From: CALCKU01 sp964654665 | GTDB lineage: Bacteria; Pseudomonadota; Alphaproteobacteria; Caulobacterales; Maricaulaceae | Reading direction: 5' to 3' | Assembly (NCBI GenBank): GCA_964654665.1 | Contig: CAZZKV010000001.1 | Span: 1-64,000 of the forward strand | Length of the DNA stretch: 64,000 nucleotides | Shown here: positions 34,035-42,864 of the stretch, one piece after another | Position numbering within the stretch: position 1 is the stretch's first letter | How the letters are laid out: each line of letters begins with the position of its first letter | Translations under genes and position numbers: made by a program | Notes under the pieces: model-generated | Database searches by the model: none | What the model was told of the DNA's origin: nothing | What the model saw: the letters and a program-made list of their open reading frames with translations, nothing else

Positions 34035-35369
34035 TCAATAAAGCGTTTTAATATATTTAGCCAGATAGTTACCCATGCTAGACGTAAAGTAATTACAGTG
34101 AATAAGCGCATCCGTTAACTTATCCTCAGGGTATTTCGACCCACCTGCAGGCGGAGAAATTACTTCCAATAAATTTCCTCGCGATTGCATCAATCTCTCA
34201 ATTAAAATAGATTTTCTATTGATAAGATTAATATCTGCATTGTTTTTTATATCCACAAATACTTTTTTCAACTCTTCTCGCGAGCTAAGGTCTATGTAAT
34301 TTGATGGAGCAATGTCAGGATGAGAGTCCATAAAAATATCACTTCCTGTATCAGCACCACGGCCAATTCGGCGTAATCTGTTAGTTAGATTTTTCCCAAC
34401 AATACGTTTGGCTGGTTTATTTAAAATATTACCAATCCATATCAATGGCAATTTGAATAAATAATAAGAAATACCAATGAAAATTGGCGTAAAGATTACA
34501 GCGATAACGGCAATTTGTGTAACGTCGATGGCCTCTCTTAGTATATAAAATAATGAGCCATAGGTCACAAATAACAACATCCATGATAAAATGTTCACTG
34601 TTTTTCTGTAAAATAAGAATGGAACCTCAATGAAAGAATCATTGGTTAATGCGGCTATAGCCTCATCTTCATTATGGTAAATTAGGTGCAAGTATTTTTT
34701 TTCTTTCATCACCTTCTTTAGGGATTTTAATTTTTTTCGGTCCCTCCACCAAATCACCCAGGTTTGGTTTTCTATTTGACTCCAATATCGCCTACACAAG
34801 AGAACCACAGGTGCCAATAAAATTATTGCGCCTAATATTACAATTAAACTGTCTTCAAATTTCGTTGTCGAAATAAACAAAGCAATATACCACAGTAATA
34901 CAAGTATACTGATGCAAACATAAATTAGAAACGCAGATATAGCGATGGATTTCAACAACGCTATGGACCGTATAGATTTCACATGAACGAATGGAGTGCC
35001 AAATGTTATGGCTTTGGTATTATGAAACAGCGGAGAGTCTTTGAGATGCTTTAAGACTACATTCCCGCCATGACTGTGTGACAACAGCAGAGTGTTCACA
35101 TGCGTATCTTGTGATGCGATTAAAAAATCGCGTAACTTTCGGCTGGCCTTCAAGCGTTCAGACTCTTGGTTTTTTCCACTCCAGTTGAAATTTGTCCAAA
35201 GAATCTTATAAGAGCTTTCGAGGCTCTCGCGCAATGTTTTCGAAAATTCAGATGTTTCATAATACCATCGATGGGAATTATTCATTTCCTGATTTTCATT
35301 ATATTTCCCATCAAATGTTCCGTGAACCGTTACGATATTCAATGTTGTTTTTTGATCATCTTCAGCCAT
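34035..35369 (-). CDS. Membrane-associated alpha/beta hydrolase (lipase-like) of unknown function
   Basis: A 444-residue protein. The N-terminal part carries TVHGTFDG and the nucleophile-elbow-like motif LLLSHSHGGNVVL, followed by ITFGTPFVHVKS, as in lipase/esterase folds. The middle (about 140-325) has about four membrane helices in two pairs, and the C-terminus (about 330-444) is polar with GRGADTGSDIFMDSHPD. A hydrolase split by membrane pairs is unusual and I do not recognise the family. The gene is clearly richer in A+T than its neighbours, which suggests recent acquisition. GAGGG before the ATG at 35369 supports that start. Confidence 0.65.
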   Translation of the reverse strand: MAEDDQKTTLNIVTVHGTFDGKYNENQEMNNSHRWYYETSEFSKTLRESLESSYKILWTNFNWSGKNQESERLKASRKLRDFLIASQDTHVNTLLLSHSHGGNVVLKHLKDSPLFHNTKAITFGTPFVHVKSIRSIALLKSIAISAFLIYVCISILVLLWYIALFISTTKFEDSLIVILGAIILLAPVVLLCRRYWSQIENQTWVIWWRDRKKLKSLKKVMKEKKYLHLIYHNEDEAIAALTNDSFIEVPFLFYRKTVNILSWMLLFVTYGSLFYILREAIDVTQIAVIAVIFTPIFIGISYYLFKLPLIWIGNILNKPAKRIVGKNLTNRLRRIGRGADTGSDIFMDSHPDIAPSNYIDLSSREELKKVFVDIKNNADINLINRKSILIERLMQSRGNLLEVISPPAGGSKYPEDKLTDALIHCNYFTSSMGNYLAKYIKTLY

Positions 35370-35812
35370 GTCGCCCTCTTTTATCATGAAGCCATATCAT
35401 TTTAATGTGGGAGTTCACGTGACCACAGTCACGGCAAAGCATTATACTTTCAACGCAATCATAAGTTTAGGGCGAAAGCAAAGCATCAATATCACCTCAA
35501 AAGACAGACGTGGCCTGTCACAGACGTGACCTGTCCCTTATTTATGCACTGTTTAGTTATATTGAATTTTTAGGTTGGCTTTTAAATGTAAAAAATACTA
35601 GACATTACCTTACAATCCTGTTATGTAAAAAATACTTTACATTTAACGGAGAGGTGTGTGACCCGTATAGAGGATATGAGTGAGGCTGAACGTCAGNNNN
35701 NNNNNNNNNNNNNNNNNNNNNNNNNNNNNNNNNNNNNNNNNNNNNNNNNNNNNNNNNNNNNNNNNNNNNNNNNNNNNNNNNNNNNNNNNNNNNNNNTTTA
35801 ACGGAGAGGTGT
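35370..35812. other. Intergenic region with direct repeats, operators and an assembly gap
   Basis: No gene was found. From left to right it holds a 16-base tandem near-repeat (CAGACGTGGCCTGTCA / CAGACGTGACCTGTCC, 35505-35536), the paired operators at 35586-35642, and a 100-N gap at 35697-35796. The 55 bases before the gap (35642-35696) are repeated exactly after it (35797-35851), including the ribosome site and first codons of the next gene. Confidence 0.8.
35586..35642. promoter_or_regulatory. Paired operator-like inverted repeats upstream of a membrane protein/XRE pair
   Basis: A perfect inverted repeat ATGTAAA-N6-TTTACAT at 35623-35642 and an imperfect copy ATGTAAA-N6-TAGACAT at 35586-35605, 37 bases apart. 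A possible -35 (TAGACA, 35599-35604) lies in the first copy and the -10 region would lie in the second. The likely binder is the XRE protein encoded at 36293, by autoregulation; this is inference. Confidence 0.6.
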
Positions 35813-36289
35813 GTGACCCGTATAGAGGATATGAGTGAGGCTGAACGTCAGAGTTGGATAACGCTTTTGGCGGATGGAGCGGTTTTGATTTATTTTTGCC
35901 GGGCGATGACGACGGGATCCATATGGGTGCCGGATCATTATGAGCCTGCGGCTCTGGGCGAGATATTTATTGGCCTTGTCATTGTGACAATCATTTTACA
36001 TGCGGGAATTGCCTCTGTTTTTGCGTTGCGTAAACGCCAAGAGCCTTATGAAACGGATGAGCGTGATATCGCTATTGCCCGCCGCGGAAGCCGTAATGGT
36101 TATGGGGTCTTACAATTCGGTCTGGGGATTATCATTATCAGTATTTTGGTTGGCTATGCCGCGGGCGACGGGTTCGAGGGTATGATTAAACTGCAAACGC
36201 CGGTACAGATTATTTTTTATCTTACTGCGCTGAGTTATATCGCTGATCTGGTTAAACAGGGCAGTATGATTGTAGATTACCGCCGCTAG
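35813..36289 (+). CDS. Small polytopic membrane protein (DUF2178-like) paired with an XRE regulator
   Basis: A 158-residue protein with about four membrane helices (about 20-36, 48-68, 100-120, 128-150) and a polar loop (KRQEPYETDERDIAIARRGSR) between helices 2 and 3. The DERD-containing loop and the partnership with a tiny helix-turn-helix protein match DUF2178-type membrane proteins found next to YozG-like regulators. The start is GTG at 35813 with GGAGAGG just upstream. Function is unknown. Because of the repeated gap edges, a second truncated copy of this 5' end precedes the gap. Confidence 0.7.
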   Translation: MTRIEDMSEAERQSWITLLADGAVLIYFCRAMTTGSIWVPDHYEPAALGEIFIGLVIVTIILHAGIASVFALRKRQEPYETDERDIAIARRGSRNGYGVLQFGLGIIIISILVGYAAGDGFEGMIKLQTPVQIIFYLTALSYIADLVKQGSMIVDYRR

Positions 36290-36292
36290 CAT

Positions 36293-36523
36293 ATGGGCGG
36301 GAAAAAGACACACATTAAGAACCAGATCCGGCGGATACGCTTGGCCCGAACGGATTTAACGCAGGCACAATTGGCCGCGCGAGTCGGGGCTACGCGCCAG
36401 ACAATTCTGGCAATAGAGGCCGAAAAATACGCCCCCTCGCTCGAATTGGCGTTTCGTATTGCCCATGTGTTAGGCGAACCTATAGAGGCGGTTTTTCAAT
36501 TTGATCCGTCAGATTGGAGTTAG
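36293..36523 (+). CDS. Small XRE-family helix-turn-helix regulator
   Basis: A 76-residue protein that is essentially one HTH domain: NQIRRIRLARTDLTQAQLA, VGATRQTILAIEAEKYAPS and LELAFRIAHVLG, with the recognition helix in the middle. It is of the YozG/YgzD-like type that accompanies small membrane proteins. It starts three bases after the preceding stop, so it is co-expressed with it, and probably represses its own operon through the inverted repeats at 35586-35642. Confidence 0.85.
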   Translation: MGGKKTHIKNQIRRIRLARTDLTQAQLAARVGATRQTILAIEAEKYAPSLELAFRIAHVLGEPIEAVFQFDPSDWS

Positions 36524-36532
36524 GCAGGCGGG

Positions 36533-37270
36533 TTAAGCCGAATTGTTCTGGGTTGCCCAATCGCGATAGCTGACTATCTGACCTGTTTTATCATAAGCGG
36601 GCGAGAGCATATGGGTGATAAGCGGGGCAAGGTCTTTGGGATCGGGCAAAGTGCTGGCATCTTCGCCGGGCATGGCTTTGGCGCGCATCTGGGTGCGCGT
36701 GGCCCCAGGATTGAGCAAATTAACCCCAACGCCTGATATTTCCACCTCTTTGGCATAGGCTTGGACAAGGGCTTCGAGCCCGGCTTTGGAGGCGGCATAG
36801 CTGCTCCAATAGGCGCGGCGTGAGGCGGCCACACCTGATGTTTGGAACAGGGCGCGGGCTGACGGCGCAGCGCGCAGCAGCGGGTCAAAGGCGCGGATCA
36901 GGCGCATATTTGCTGTCAGATTAACCGCGATAACCTCATCAAATGTCTTGGGTACTGTATGGGCGGCGGGGGTGATTTCGCCCAAAATACCGGCATTGCC
37001 AAATAGAGCATCCAGCCGCCCCCAGCGTGTCTGAACAATAGAGGCCAGTTGGTCGAGCCCGTCGGGCTGTTTTAAATCCATAGGGACCAGCGTAGCCTCG
37101 CCGCCCGCCGCTTTGATCGCATCGTCCAAATCTTCCAGCCCGCCTTGGGTGCGCGCCAGAGCAATAATATGAGAGCCTGCCGCTGCTAGTTCCAGCGCGG
37201 CCTGATATCCAATCCCGCGCGAGGCCCCGGTGATAAGGCTGACGCGACCCGAAAGCGGTTTATCAGTCAT
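36533..37270 (-). CDS. Short-chain dehydrogenase/reductase
   Basis: A 245-residue classical SDR. The cofactor motif is TGASRGIGYQ, the structural motif NAG is in FGNAGILGE, and the catalytic tetrad appears as Asn in AVNLTANM, Ser in LFQTSGVAAS and Tyr-x-x-x-Lys in YAASKAGLEAL. The substrate is unknown. It follows purF by six bases on the same strand, so it belongs to the cvpA-purF operon, an arrangement common in alphaproteobacteria. Confidence 0.92.
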   Translation of the reverse strand: MTDKPLSGRVSLITGASRGIGYQAALELAAAGSHIIALARTQGGLEDLDDAIKAAGGEATLVPMDLKQPDGLDQLASIVQTRWGRLDALFGNAGILGEITPAAHTVPKTFDEVIAVNLTANMRLIRAFDPLLRAAPSARALFQTSGVAASRRAYWSSYAASKAGLEALVQAYAKEVEISGVGVNLLNPGATRTQMRAKAMPGEDASTLPDPKDLAPLITHMLSPAYDKTGQIVSYRDWATQNNSA

Positions 37271-37276
37271 GGCGAG

Positions 37277-38794
37277 CTATGCGACCTCAACAAGGAAAGA
37301 GAGCTGTGGATTGCCGCCCGTTAATTTGCGGTCACGGTCAACTAGCGGTGTTGGATAGTGGCCGGTAAAGCAGTGGTCCGTATATTGCGGCGCATTTTCT
37401 GCACGATATTCTTCGCCCATGGCCCAATATAACCCCTCGATAGAGAGAAAGCCAAGGCTGTCCACTTCGAGCATTTCTGTCATTTCTTCCAATGAATAAT
37501 TGGCCGCGATCAATTTTTCTTTGGTGGGCATATCAATACCATAATGATCGGGGAATTTAATTGGCGGGGAGGCGGAGCGAAAGTGCACTTCTTTGGCGCC
37601 GGCTGCTTTTATCATACGTACAATCTTGGTCGAAGTTGTACCGCGCACAATAGAATCATCTACAAGCAGCACACGCTTACCGTCGATCATCGCCCGATTC
37701 GCGCTATGTTTCAGTTTTACCCCCATATCGCGGATTTGCTGTGTGGGTTGAATAAAGGTGCGTCCGACATAGTGATTGCGGATAATGCCAAGTTCGAAAG
37801 GAATATTGGTTTCTTGAGCAAAGCCAATGGCTGCCGGTACACCGCTATCGGGTACAGGAATAATTACATCGACATCGGCGGGAGTTTCTTGAGCCAGACG
37901 CCGACCCATATTTTTACGAACCTGATAGACACTCTTGCCGCCGACAACACTATCGGGGCGGGCGAAATAGACAAATTCGAATATACAGGGCCGCGCCCCG
38001 CCTTTGGGGAACGCCCGGAAAGAGCGAATGCCATCGCTATTGATAACCACGACTTCGCCGGCTTCAACTTCTCGGATGAATTCGGCGTCAATCATATCAA
38101 AGGCACAGGTCTCGGATGCCAGCATATAGCTATCGCCAAGGCGGCCAATGAGCAGCGGGCGAATACCCATTCGGTCACGCGCGCCGATCAAATGGTCTTT
38201 GGTCATGCCGACAAAGGCATATCCGCCTTCGACTTGGCGAACAGCAGCGATAAAGCGGTCAACAAAATCACCGCTGCGGGCCCGTGCGATTAAATGGATA
38301 AGGACTTCGGTATCAGACGTACTTTGAAACAAGGCTCCGTCTTTGACCAATTGCTCGCGTACGGTATAGGCATTGGTGATATGGCCATTATGGGCAAGGG
38401 CAAACCCGCCGCTATGCAGCTCAGAAAATAGCGGTTGCACATTGCGTAATACAGTCTGACCTGCAGTGGAATAGCGGTTATGACCAATGGAGATGTGGCC
38501 GGGCAGACGATCGGATGGGTCGCGGCCTGTGAAATTGTCACCGACAAGGCCTAGATGGCGTTCTGTATGGAATTTCTTGCCATCAAAGCTGGCAATGCCG
38601 CAGGCCTCTTGGCCGCGGTGTTGCAGGGCATGGAGGCCTAGCGCGGTGAGCGAGGCGGCATTATCCATGCCGAAAATACCAAAGACGCCGCATTCTTCTT
38701 TGATTTTATCAGCATTCGGGTCGAAATAGCAGGCCGGATGGGCTGGGCGAGGGGCAGTTGATGGATGCATCGGTGTCGGTAAGAGCGGGGGCAT
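37277..38794 (-). CDS. purF: Amidophosphoribosyltransferase PurF
   Basis: A 505-residue first enzyme of de novo purine synthesis, making phosphoribosylamine from PRPP and glutamine. The N-terminal glutaminase nucleophile is Cys35 in KEECGVFGIFG, which must become the mature N-terminus; the 34 residues before it are a removable propeptide, and Met9 is another possible start. GHNRYSTAG and the PRPP-binding VLLVDDSIVRGTTS are intact. The start codon shares one base with the cvpA stop (TAATG). Confidence 0.96.
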   Translation of the reverse strand: MPPLLPTPMHPSTAPRPAHPACYFDPNADKIKEECGVFGIFGMDNAASLTALGLHALQHRGQEACGIASFDGKKFHTERHLGLVGDNFTGRDPSDRLPGHISIGHNRYSTAGQTVLRNVQPLFSELHSGGFALAHNGHITNAYTVREQLVKDGALFQSTSDTEVLIHLIARARSGDFVDRFIAAVRQVEGGYAFVGMTKDHLIGARDRMGIRPLLIGRLGDSYMLASETCAFDMIDAEFIREVEAGEVVVINSDGIRSFRAFPKGGARPCIFEFVYFARPDSVVGGKSVYQVRKNMGRRLAQETPADVDVIIPVPDSGVPAAIGFAQETNIPFELGIIRNHYVGRTFIQPTQQIRDMGVKLKHSANRAMIDGKRVLLVDDSIVRGTTSTKIVRMIKAAGAKEVHFRSASPPIKFPDHYGIDMPTKEKLIAANYSLEEMTEMLEVDSLGFLSIEGLYWAMGEEYRAENAPQYTDHCFTGHYPTPLVDRDRKLTGGNPQLSFLVEVA

Positions 38795-39465
38795 TATCTT
38801 ACATCCTTAATAATGGCATCAATATCGCCCTCTTTCAGGCGTTCAGCCATGGTTTTGACTTTGGCAAAGGGTAGTTTGCGAATCCCGTCACCGATCGTAT
38901 CTAAGATAGGAAAGAATATCGATTTTTCAAACATAGCAGGCAATTGTGCGGGCGGGGCCTCCAATTGCTCTTTCATAGACTTTGGCATTTTCTCTAAGAC
39001 ATCGGGCGGGAAAGCGGCCTGATTTTGAGCCATATAATCTTTAAAATCTTGAGCATCTTGGCTGGCCCGATATTGCGCGGTTAAGACCATAACGAAAAGC
39101 GAGGCGACAATTAGCCCGCGCCCCGCGCCAAAACCCGCGCCCAGCAGGCGGTCAACAAAACCGATATCCTTGCCTTTAAGGGATTTTCCTACGCCCGAGA
39201 GGATAAAGACAATGACCATATAGCTAATGGCAAAGGTACCAAGTCCCAGTGCTCCATCTGCCAACCAAGCGGGGCTGATGAAATCCTGAGCGGCAAAGCG
39301 AAAACGGCCAAAGATAAAAAGCGCCAAACCGCCGGCAATAATCAGTGCGGTGACGGAAATCAGTTCTCGAAACAGCCCGCGCGAAGCCGCCATAAATAAA
39401 GAGATGATGATAATTAAGAGAACGACTATATCAAAGCCGTTGAAATCCCACGGGCCTATGCTCAT
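38794..39465 (-). CDS. cvpA: CvpA family inner-membrane protein
   Basis: A 223-residue protein with four N-terminal membrane helices (residues about 8-145), as in colicin V production protein CvpA, including FDIVVLLIIIISLFMAASRGLFRELISV, which shows the family's G(L/F)xRE motif after helix 1. A polar C-terminal tail follows. CvpA proteins affect envelope homeostasis; their mechanism is unclear. Directly coupled to purF. Confidence 0.9.
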   Translation of the reverse strand: MSIGPWDFNGFDIVVLLIIIISLFMAASRGLFRELISVTALIIAGGLALFIFGRFRFAAQDFISPAWLADGALGLGTFAISYMVIVFILSGVGKSLKGKDIGFVDRLLGAGFGAGRGLIVASLFVMVLTAQYRASQDAQDFKDYMAQNQAAFPPDVLEKMPKSMKEQLEAPPAQLPAMFEKSIFFPILDTIGDGIRKLPFAKVKTMAERLKEGDIDAIIKDVR

Positions 39466-39505
39466 GACAGCGATCCACCATTGGTTATTACAAGGCCAAA
39501 AGGCC

Positions 39506-40912
39506 CTAGGCCGCCCACGCTGATTCTTGCGAACGCGTCCCTTCTGTCGCTTCCTCTACACGGCGAATGAGGTCTGGCAAAGCCTTGATTGCAATAATTG
39601 GCAGTGCTTCGGTAGATTTTTTGCCTTCTTTGCGTATCGGTTTTGGAGCAATGGCGCGCGAAAAGCCTAATTTGGCCGCTTCTTTGAGCCGCGCATCTGT
39701 TCGCCCAACGGGGCGTACATCGCCCGAGAGGCTAATTTCGCCAAAGACGACACTATCCGCGGGCAGAGGCATATCAAAGGCAGAGGAGGCAATGGCGGCG
39801 GCAACCGCCAGATCAGCAGCTGGTTCATTAATCCGTAGCCCGCCTGCAACATTGAGGTAAACATCCTTACCGGCAAAACTGACCCCGCAGCGCGCTTCGA
39901 GCACGGCCAAGACCATAGCGAGCCGTCCGCTATCCCAGCCTACAACGGCGCGGCGAGGGGTGCCAAAGGCAGCAGGGGCGACAAGGGCTTGTATTTCGGT
40001 CAGAACCGGGCGCGTGCCTTCCAGACCGGCAAAGACGGCGGCGCCGGTGCCGTCTTGCCCGCGTCCATCCAGAAACAGGGCCGAGGGGTTCGGGACTTGG
40101 GCTAATCCAAAATCGCGCATTTCAAACACGCCAATTTCATCTGTGGGCCCAAAACGGTTTTTATGGGCGCGTAAAATCCGGAATTGATGGGCACGATCAC
40201 CTTCGAAATACAGCACAGCATCGACCATATGTTCAACAACCCGCGGTCCGGCAATTTGTCCGTCTTTGGTGACATGGCCAACAAGGATAACACAGGCCCC
40301 GCGTTTTTTAGCAAACCGGGTCAGTTCTTGCGCGCAGGCCCGAACCTGTGCCACCGTTCCTGGCGCGGCGGCCAATTGGTCGGACCAGAGCGTTTGAATG
40401 GAATCAATAATCACAACATCGGGCTGCTCTGCCATCAGCCCATCCAGAATTGTCCCCAGAGATGTTTCGGCGGCTAATTGGACTGGCGCATCGCCAAGCC
40501 CCAGTCGTTTGGCCCGCCGCCGCACCTGACCCGTGGATTCCTCGCCTGAAATATAAGCCGTTTTCAGACCCGCCTTGGCAAGCCCGCCTGTTGTTTGTAA
40601 TAAAAGTGTCGATTTACCGATGCCCGGATCACCCCCAACTAAGAGGGCCGAGCCGGGGACAAGCCCGCCGCCAGTGACGCGATCCAGTTCATCAATCCCT
40701 GTTTTTAGCCGAGGCACGTCTTCAGACACGCCGCCTAGATCAACAAAATCAAGCCCGCGGGTTTTCTTGCGCTTATGCGCGGGTTTTGCCCCGTGCTGTG
40801 TGGCCTCTTCAACTAATGTATTCCATTCACCGCAGGCATCACAGCGTCCTGCCCATTTTCCGTGAACGCCGCCACAAGATTGACAGACAAATATTCGGGC
40901 AGCTTTGGGCAT
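39506..40912 (-). CDS. radA: DNA repair protein RadA
   Basis: RadA/Sms branch-migration ATPase. A zinc finger (Cys10, 13, 24, 27) is followed by a RecA-like core with Walker A GGDPGIGKSTLLLQ, Walker B VVIIDSIQT, the RadA motif KNRFG and a C-terminal Lon-like domain. The ATG at 40912 has AAGGA eight bases upstream and gives 468 residues; a 13-residue extension lacks support. It acts in recombination intermediate processing. Confidence 0.96.
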   Translation of the reverse strand: MPKAARIFVCQSCGGVHGKWAGRCDACGEWNTLVEEATQHGAKPAHKRKKTRGLDFVDLGGVSEDVPRLKTGIDELDRVTGGGLVPGSALLVGGDPGIGKSTLLLQTTGGLAKAGLKTAYISGEESTGQVRRRAKRLGLGDAPVQLAAETSLGTILDGLMAEQPDVVIIDSIQTLWSDQLAAAPGTVAQVRACAQELTRFAKKRGACVILVGHVTKDGQIAGPRVVEHMVDAVLYFEGDRAHQFRILRAHKNRFGPTDEIGVFEMRDFGLAQVPNPSALFLDGRGQDGTGAAVFAGLEGTRPVLTEIQALVAPAAFGTPRRAVVGWDSGRLAMVLAVLEARCGVSFAGKDVYLNVAGGLRINEPAADLAVAAAIASSAFDMPLPADSVVFGEISLSGDVRPVGRTDARLKEAAKLGFSRAIAPKPIRKEGKKSTEALPIIAIKALPDLIRRVEEATEGTRSQESAWAA

Positions 40913-41043
40913 ATTGGGTTCCTTTATCAGGGTACACAAACAGACTCGCATAGAAATGTCAATAAATGTTTATGATTTGTTCTTTTTTGGTAAGGGTGAA
41001 ATTCGCTTAACACAAAAGGCGTTTTATAATGGAGAAACAGGCG

Positions 41044-41448
41044 TTAAGTGCGAGGTTGGCTTTTCCATAAAAATGCGAGACCGATGTAAAATAAAAATAC
41101 TTGCCCGCTATGATAGAGATAGGCCGATTGCGGCGTCATGGCCCCTTCCCAAACGGCGGCCATATCGCCTGTTGACCATCCGAGTAAGGTGCCGATCCAA
41201 AAGGGCAGGACAATCGCGGAACCCAAGAGGGCGATGAATGTTATGGGGTTTCCCGGGCGATGCTTAAGGGTGATCCACAGAGTCCAGCCGGTAAGTGTTA
41301 AACCAAATATGATTTCGCGGATAAAATGATTTTTTATATAATCGCCTATAGTCTCGCTCGCAAAGGCTGTAGGAATAAAAATACTATAGGCGATGAACAA
41401 CAAGCCTATCGCTATCAAGATACAGGTTTTCCCGAGTGTTCTGCTCAT
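41044..41448 (-). CDS. Small polytopic membrane protein of unknown function
   Basis: A 134-residue protein with about four hydrophobic segments (about 7-28, 45-60, 70-90, 110-127). No conserved motif is visible. It lies alone between the radA start and a short unassigned stretch, on the same strand as radA. Not recognised. Confidence 0.6.
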   Translation of the reverse strand: MSRTLGKTCILIAIGLLFIAYSIFIPTAFASETIGDYIKNHFIREIIFGLTLTGWTLWITLKHRPGNPITFIALLGSAIVLPFWIGTLLGWSTGDMAAVWEGAMTPQSAYLYHSGQVFLFYIGLAFLWKSQPRT

Positions 41449-41532
41449 CCTTTTTCCTATATGATATTATATTTATGATGCGCCTTACGGCCCTTAATGC
41501 ACTATAGTCAGACATTTGCGGTTGTGACAACC

Positions 41533-42777
41533 TTATCGGGCCTTGGGTTTATGATTCCGGTGTTGCAGGGGCGGAATATTGACAGGGTTATAATCCGGAC
41601 ATTGCGACATTCGGCGTGTAACAGATTCATGAATATCAGCCGTTTTGGGTATAAAGCGAGGTTCGCCCCACGGTATATAAACCCCCAAAAAGGTTTTACG
41701 CGGCGGCCAGTCTCGGCGTTTGGCCGATTTAGGGAATATTTCTAGCGGCCACCATTTTGATGTCAGGGATTTATGCAGCGTGGCTTTAACATCGGGTTCA
41801 GGATAGAGATAATGTGTGTCGGTACTCCATGGTTTAACACCGGTCACATATTTTGCCATTCTGTCAGGGAATTTAAGCCCGGCCTTTTTGGCCTCTGCCA
41901 ACATCCAAATCAGAGAAAATTGCGATAGGCCACTGTCGGCTCTTTTATATCCACCGCCAACATCACTATGGCATCCGGCAAACCAGACCGCGGCGCTATC
42001 TTGTAAACCCGGCGCAGTTTTTGAATGGATATTGGGTTTGTAAACTTGCCCGGCTGTCCAATGATCTACACGGAACATGCGCCGAAATTCATCAATTGCT
42101 ATGGCGTGACGGACAGTTTTCACAGCCGGATTAACGGAAGTATGCGGTAAGTTTTCGCGTGTTATCGGCGGGAAAAACCCTTTCGGGTTGGGGATGAAGA
42201 CTGAACTGACCGTATCCCATAAGCCTAAAAATTTGATCGCGCCAGTTTTGCTGCCCGCCACCCGCCGAAAATTAACCCCTTCGCCTTCATAGCTTTGTTC
42301 GGTTCCAGATTCAGTATCCGCTAACGTCAAGCGCGATTGTTTATAGGCCGCCAGTGCCGCCCCGCTCAGATGGATTTGCTCAGGCTCCAAGATACCGATT
42401 TCATAAATAAGTCCAGCTAAAACGCGGGCGGTATAGGCGCCGCGGCTAAAGCCGAAAATATAAATGTTATCGCCGCGCGGCGTTTTGTGTCCGGCGACTT
42501 TATGTTCTCTGTGATGCCGTATAATAAATTCATAGGCTTGGATAACATTACGGTCCAGTCCAAGGCCAAAGGCAAGGCCTAAGCCGTTTTTGATTTTTTG
42601 CGTTAGCCAGCCCCATGTATATTGATAGCCTAATGTGCCAACGCCTTGATCGTAAAAAACAATCTGCGTGTCGGATTTTTCCAATGTCCGGTATAGTTTC
42701 AAGACATTAGATAGGTTCTCTTCGATTTGATTGCCGGTACCATCCAGACAGATGACAATGTTTTTAGGTTTAGTCAT
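41533..42777 (-). CDS. DUF2235 alpha/beta hydrolase (Tle1-like)
   Basis: A 414-residue hydrolase of the DUF2235 family. The opening KNIVICLDGTGNQIEENLSNVLKLYRTL, the nucleophile elbow IFGFSRGAYTARVLAG with catalytic Ser, and WFAGCHSDVGGGY are characteristic. The family includes type VI secretion phospholipase effectors (Tle1), but no secretion genes, VgrG or immunity protein are visible here, and many members are housekeeping or uncharacterised. No signal peptide. The gene is transcribed alone. Confidence 0.87.
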   Translation of the reverse strand: MTKPKNIVICLDGTGNQIEENLSNVLKLYRTLEKSDTQIVFYDQGVGTLGYQYTWGWLTQKIKNGLGLAFGLGLDRNVIQAYEFIIRHHREHKVAGHKTPRGDNIYIFGFSRGAYTARVLAGLIYEIGILEPEQIHLSGAALAAYKQSRLTLADTESGTEQSYEGEGVNFRRVAGSKTGAIKFLGLWDTVSSVFIPNPKGFFPPITRENLPHTSVNPAVKTVRHAIAIDEFRRMFRVDHWTAGQVYKPNIHSKTAPGLQDSAAVWFAGCHSDVGGGYKRADSGLSQFSLIWMLAEAKKAGLKFPDRMAKYVTGVKPWSTDTHYLYPEPDVKATLHKSLTSKWWPLEIFPKSAKRRDWPPRKTFLGVYIPWGEPRFIPKTADIHESVTRRMSQCPDYNPVNIPPLQHRNHKPKAR

Positions 42778-42864
42778 AATTGTGCTGCCCCGAAACCATC
42801 CATGCGGGCATTATAACATAATAAACGTTAGGGCTCTAATCCTTTATTAGGGCTGTTTTGCCCA

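Noticed and set aside
35505..35536. Two CAGACGTG...CCTGTC units as the start of a CRISPR array
   Set aside because: The units touch without spacers and there are only two; no cas genes in the window.
41533..42777. DUF2235 hydrolase as a type VI secretion effector
   Set aside because: No VgrG, PAAR, Hcp or immunity gene is nearby and DUF2235 proteins have other contexts.
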